From Sphingobium sp. Ant17 (GTDB lineage: Bacteria > Pseudomonadota > Alphaproteobacteria > Sphingomonadales > Sphingomonadaceae): a stretch of 64,000 nt of DNA. Location: the NCBI RefSeq assembly GCF_000588875.1, contig NZ_JEMV01000022.1:1-64000 (forward strand), in the 5' to 3' direction. The notes beneath the pieces were generated by a model. That model had not been told where the DNA came from. It did no database searches and saw only the letters and a program-made list of their open reading frames with translations. Position 1 is the stretch's first letter. Each line of letters opens with the position of its first letter. Below, in pieces: positions 62,173 to 64,000 of the stretch. The position numbers and the translations under genes were made by a program.

Positions 62173-62626
62173 GCAGCCGTAGCCTGACGCCCGACGAAAT
62201 CGCGCTCGCCCGCGCCATGTTCGGCCGGGCGATCGCCTATGAGCAGGTGCGGGTGCATAACCGCAAATGGTGGCCGTTTCAGCCGAGCCGGGTGACGATG
62301 GCCCCTGACGGCCATTTGTGGTTTCCGCCACAAGGGGGCCTGTTCTGCGCCGATTTCTGCGAAAGTCCGCTCCATATCCAGGCACATTTTGCCCACGAAA
62401 TGACCCATGTGTGGCAGGCGCAGCGGTCCGGGCGGTGGTGGTTGCCGCTGATGCGCCACCCTTTTGCCGCTATGACTATGCGGTTCTGCCGGGGAAGCCC
62501 TTTGCGCGCTATGGTATCGAGCAGCAGGCCGAGATCGTGCGCCATGCCTTTCTGTTGCGACAGGGGGTGGCGGTGGCGGGGAAACCAGGGCTGGACGTCT
62601 ATGAGGCGTTGCTGCCGTTCAGTTGA
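62169..62626 (+). CDS. HExxH-motif protein (sphingomonad vgr-related type; frameshifted here)
   Basis: The TTG start overlaps the PCu(A)C stop. The first frame gives LARAMFGRAIAYEQVRVHNR, WFPPQGGLFCADFC and HFAHEMTHVWQAQRSGRWW, with a zinc-type HEMTH at 76-80. After WWLPLMRHPF the frame breaks near 62460; the next frame continues with CRYDYAVLPGKPFARYGIEQ, then AEIVRHAFLLRQG and the stop at 62626. One extra C in the CCC run restores about 152 residues. Such proteins are labelled vgr-related in sphingomonad genomes, with no proven function. HExxH alone does not prove protease activity. Confidence 0.7.
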
Positions 62627-62657
62627 AGTGGTTACCCAAATCGGGTACTGTGCCGCC

Positions 62658-62897
62658 ATGAGCAAATCCACATCCGTTGCTTTAAGCGATCATTTCCGGG
62701 CCTTCGCCGAGCGCAAGGTCGCCGAGGGCCGGTTTGGATCGACCAGTGAGGTCGTTCGCGCAGGCCTGCGGCTGCTGGAAATGGAAGAGAAGAAGCTGGA
62801 AGCGCTAAGGGCGGCGCTGATCGAGGGTGAGCAAAGCGGCGTGCTGGAAGATTTCGACATGCGCGAATGGATTGAGCGCCGGTTCCCTAGCGCGTGA
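62658..62897 (+). CDS. parD: ParD-type antitoxin
   Basis: A 79-residue ribbon-helix-helix antitoxin: SVALSDHFRAFAERKVAEGR, FGSTSEVVRAGLRLLEMEEK, ending EWIERRFPSA. It binds its own promoter and neutralises ParE. It overlaps the toxin gene (GTGA at 62894), the usual antitoxin-toxin coupling. The start ATG lies after the upstream gene's stop. An apparent 242-residue fusion with the preceding gene results only from that gene's frameshift. Confidence 0.9.
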   Translation: MSKSTSVALSDHFRAFAERKVAEGRFGSTSEVVRAGLRLLEMEEKKLEALRAALIEGEQSGVLEDFDMREWIERRFPSA

Positions 62898-63189
62898 CAG
62901 CCCCGGTCCGCTTTAATGCGGCGGCCGCGCGCGACCTGGCAGATATTGCTGCCTATACCGAAGGGCAATGGGGCACCGAGCAGACGAAGGCCTATGTGAC
63001 CGCCATCGCCGACGCCATCGACAGGATCGCGGCCTTTGCAAATATCGGCAGCCCGATCGAGGATGTTCGGGGTGGCTACCGCAAATTGCGCGTCGAGAGC
63101 CATAATATCTACTATCGCCAAAAAGGGGGGGTGTCGAAATCGTCCGCATCCTGCACCAGCGCGCGGATCATCTGAACCATCTGGAATGA
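62894..63189 (+). CDS. parE: ParE-type toxin (frameshifted here)
   Basis: RelE/ParE-superfamily toxin; ParE poisons DNA gyrase. It begins with GTG inside the parD stop. Recognisable stretches are AAARDLADIAAYTEGQWGTE, VTAIADAIDRIAAFANIGSP and YRKLRVESHNIYYRQKGG. A run of seven G (63125-63131) breaks the frame; the next frame gives the expected VEIVRILHQRADHLNHLE ending at 63189. Eight or five G would restore it (98 or 97 residues). As given, the toxin loses its conserved C-terminal VRILHQR, so it would be inactive unless this is a sequencing error. Confidence 0.85.
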
Positions 63190-63219
63190 AAAAAGGCGGA
63201 CCTTTCGGCCCGCCTTTTT
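63189..63219. terminator. Bidirectional terminator between parE and sdhA
   Basis: GGCGGACC pairs with GGCCCGCC across TTTC with one mismatch, flanked by A-run and T-run. It serves convergent parDE and sdhA. Confidence 0.85.
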
Positions 63220-63241
63220 CATCGTCATCCATAATCGCGGA

Positions 63242-64000
63242 TCAATATACCCGCGCCTTGGGCTGCACATATTCCGCTTCGTCGGTCAGCGTGTAATCAT
63301 GGACCGGGCGATAATCGAGCTTCACTTCGCCGCCGGAACCACCCCAGCCGTCGAACCAGCTGATCGTGTGCTTCATCCAGTTTTCGTCGTCGCGGTTCGG
63401 GAAATCCTCATGCGCGTGCGCGCCACGGCTTTCCTTGCGGTTTTCCGCGCTGACCATAGTGCAGACGGCCTGGGACATGAGATTGTCCAGCTCCAGCGTC
63501 TCGACAAGGTCGGTGTTCCAGATCAGCGAACGATCCGACACGCCGACATCCTGCATGCCCGCATAGACATTGTGCATCTTGTCGACGCCCTCGGCCAGCA
63601 GCGCGCTGTCGCGGAAGACCGCTGCGTGCTTCTGCATCGTGTGCTGCATTTCGAGACGCAGCTTCGCGGTCGGCGTGCCGCCGGTCGCGTTGCGATATTT
63701 GTCGAGGCGGCTGAGCGCCAGGTCGGCGGCGTCCGATGCCAACGGCTTGTGGCTGCCATTGGGCTTCAGATTGTCCTTGAGGAACAGACCCGTTGCCCGG
63801 CCGAACACGACCAGATCGATCAGCGAGTTGGAGCCCAGGCGGTTGGCGCCATGGACCGACACACAAGCCGCTTCGCCGACCGCGAACAGGCCGGGGACCA
63901 CGACTTCGGGATCGCCATCCTTCTTGGTCAGCACCTGGCCATGATAGTTACAGGGAATGCCGCCCATATTATAATGGACCGTCGGCGTTACGGGCAGCGG
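63242..64000 (-). CDS. sdhA: Succinate dehydrogenase flavoprotein subunit, C-terminal part
   Basis: FAD subunit of complex II, oxidising succinate to fumarate. The N-terminus lies beyond the window edge. The visible part starts at PTVHYNMGGIPCNYHGQVLT and has GLFAVGEAACVSVHGANRLG (FAD/substrate region), SNSLIDLVVFGRA, the helical DSALLAEGVDKMHNVYAG and the end DYTLTDEAEYVQPKARVY. A terminator follows 22 bases after the stop, so sdhB is not directly downstream in this genome. Confidence 0.97.
   Translation of the reverse strand, partial: PLPVTPTVHYNMGGIPCNYHGQVLTKKDGDPEVVVPGLFAVGEAACVSVHGANRLGSNSLIDLVVFGRATGLFLKDNLKPNGSHKPLASDAADLALSRLDKYRNATGGTPTAKLRLEMQHTMQKHAAVFRDSALLAEGVDKMHNVYAGMQDVGVSDRSLIWNTDLVETLELDNLMSQAVCTMVSAENRKESRGAHAHEDFPNRDDENWMKHTISWFDGWGGSGGEVKLDYRPVHDYTLTDEAEYVQPKARVY

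Noticed and set aside
62169-62897. Apparent 242-residue fusion of the HExxH protein with ParD
   Set aside because: The first part leaves its natural frame near 62460. Its own C-terminus continues in the next frame to 62626, and ParD has its own ATG at 62658.

Overview
The window is 64 kb of G+C-rich alphaproteobacterial chromosome, best matched to a sphingomonad (Sphingobium/Sphingomonas-like). The grounds are the protein sequences, alphaproteobacterial forms of several genes (SUV3-like helicase, RHH_4 protein, PHB reductase), TonB-dependent receptors, and short inverted repeats built on CCGTTCG..CTGAGCCTGTCGAA that I associate with sphingomonads. I see no rRNA, tRNA, CRISPR array, insertion sequence or prophage.

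Layout. 1-2.3 kb: end of odhB plus lpdA (2-oxoglutarate dehydrogenase E2/E3). 2.5-5.6 kb: surface-polymer genes (sugar/choline-phosphate type nucleotidyltransferase, Wzx-like flippase, second nucleotidyltransferase). 5.6-10.4 kb: membrane-anchored M23 peptidase, SUV3-like RNA helicase, S4 protein. 10.8-14.7 kb, minus strand: iron uptake (siderophore receptor, TonB, PiuC-like dioxygenase). 14.8-19.1 kb, minus strand: coupled string of an orphan IorB-like molybdenum hydroxylase subunit, hemH, phbB and an RHH protein. 19.1-26.1 kb: CoA-binding protein, Mrp/ApbC, HflK-HflC-DegP quality control, HerA-like ATPase. 26.2-31.2 kb: MFS exporter, cysK, cell-wall hydrolase, Tat-targeted PLP enzyme. 31.5-40.0 kb: rpoB-rpoC. 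40.2-45.9 kb: TauE/SafE permease, LuxR-type regulator and cysD-cysNC-cysQ sulfate activation. 45.9-50.0 kb, minus strand: a tightly coupled four-gene set (ATP-grasp, nucleotidyltransferase, sugar-transfer ATP-grasp, glycosyltransferase), the best candidate for an undescribed pathway. 50.1-55.6 kb: FAD oxidoreductase, then PepSY protein, TonB receptor and DUF2946-like protein. 55.7-58 kb: MerR regulator and acyl-CoA dehydrogenase. 58-61.5 kb: small membrane protein, dnaJ, dnaK with an RpoH-type promoter. 61.7-63.2 kb: PCu(A)C lipoprotein, HExxH protein, ParDE. 63.2-64 kb: sdhA C-terminus, running off the edge.

Seven genes (nucleotidyltransferase 2492, phbB, MFS, LuxR, cysNC, HExxH protein, parE) are each broken by an indel that one extra G or C would repair. 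Conserved sequence continues in the next frame every time. This looks like consensus error in the assembly rather than gene decay, so these genes are annotated over their full corrected span. Coordinates are those of the sequence as given.

Functional themes are central metabolism, transcription and protein folding, assimilatory sulfur activation (cysD/NC/Q with cysK elsewhere), iron acquisition with haem synthesis, and envelope polysaccharide modification.
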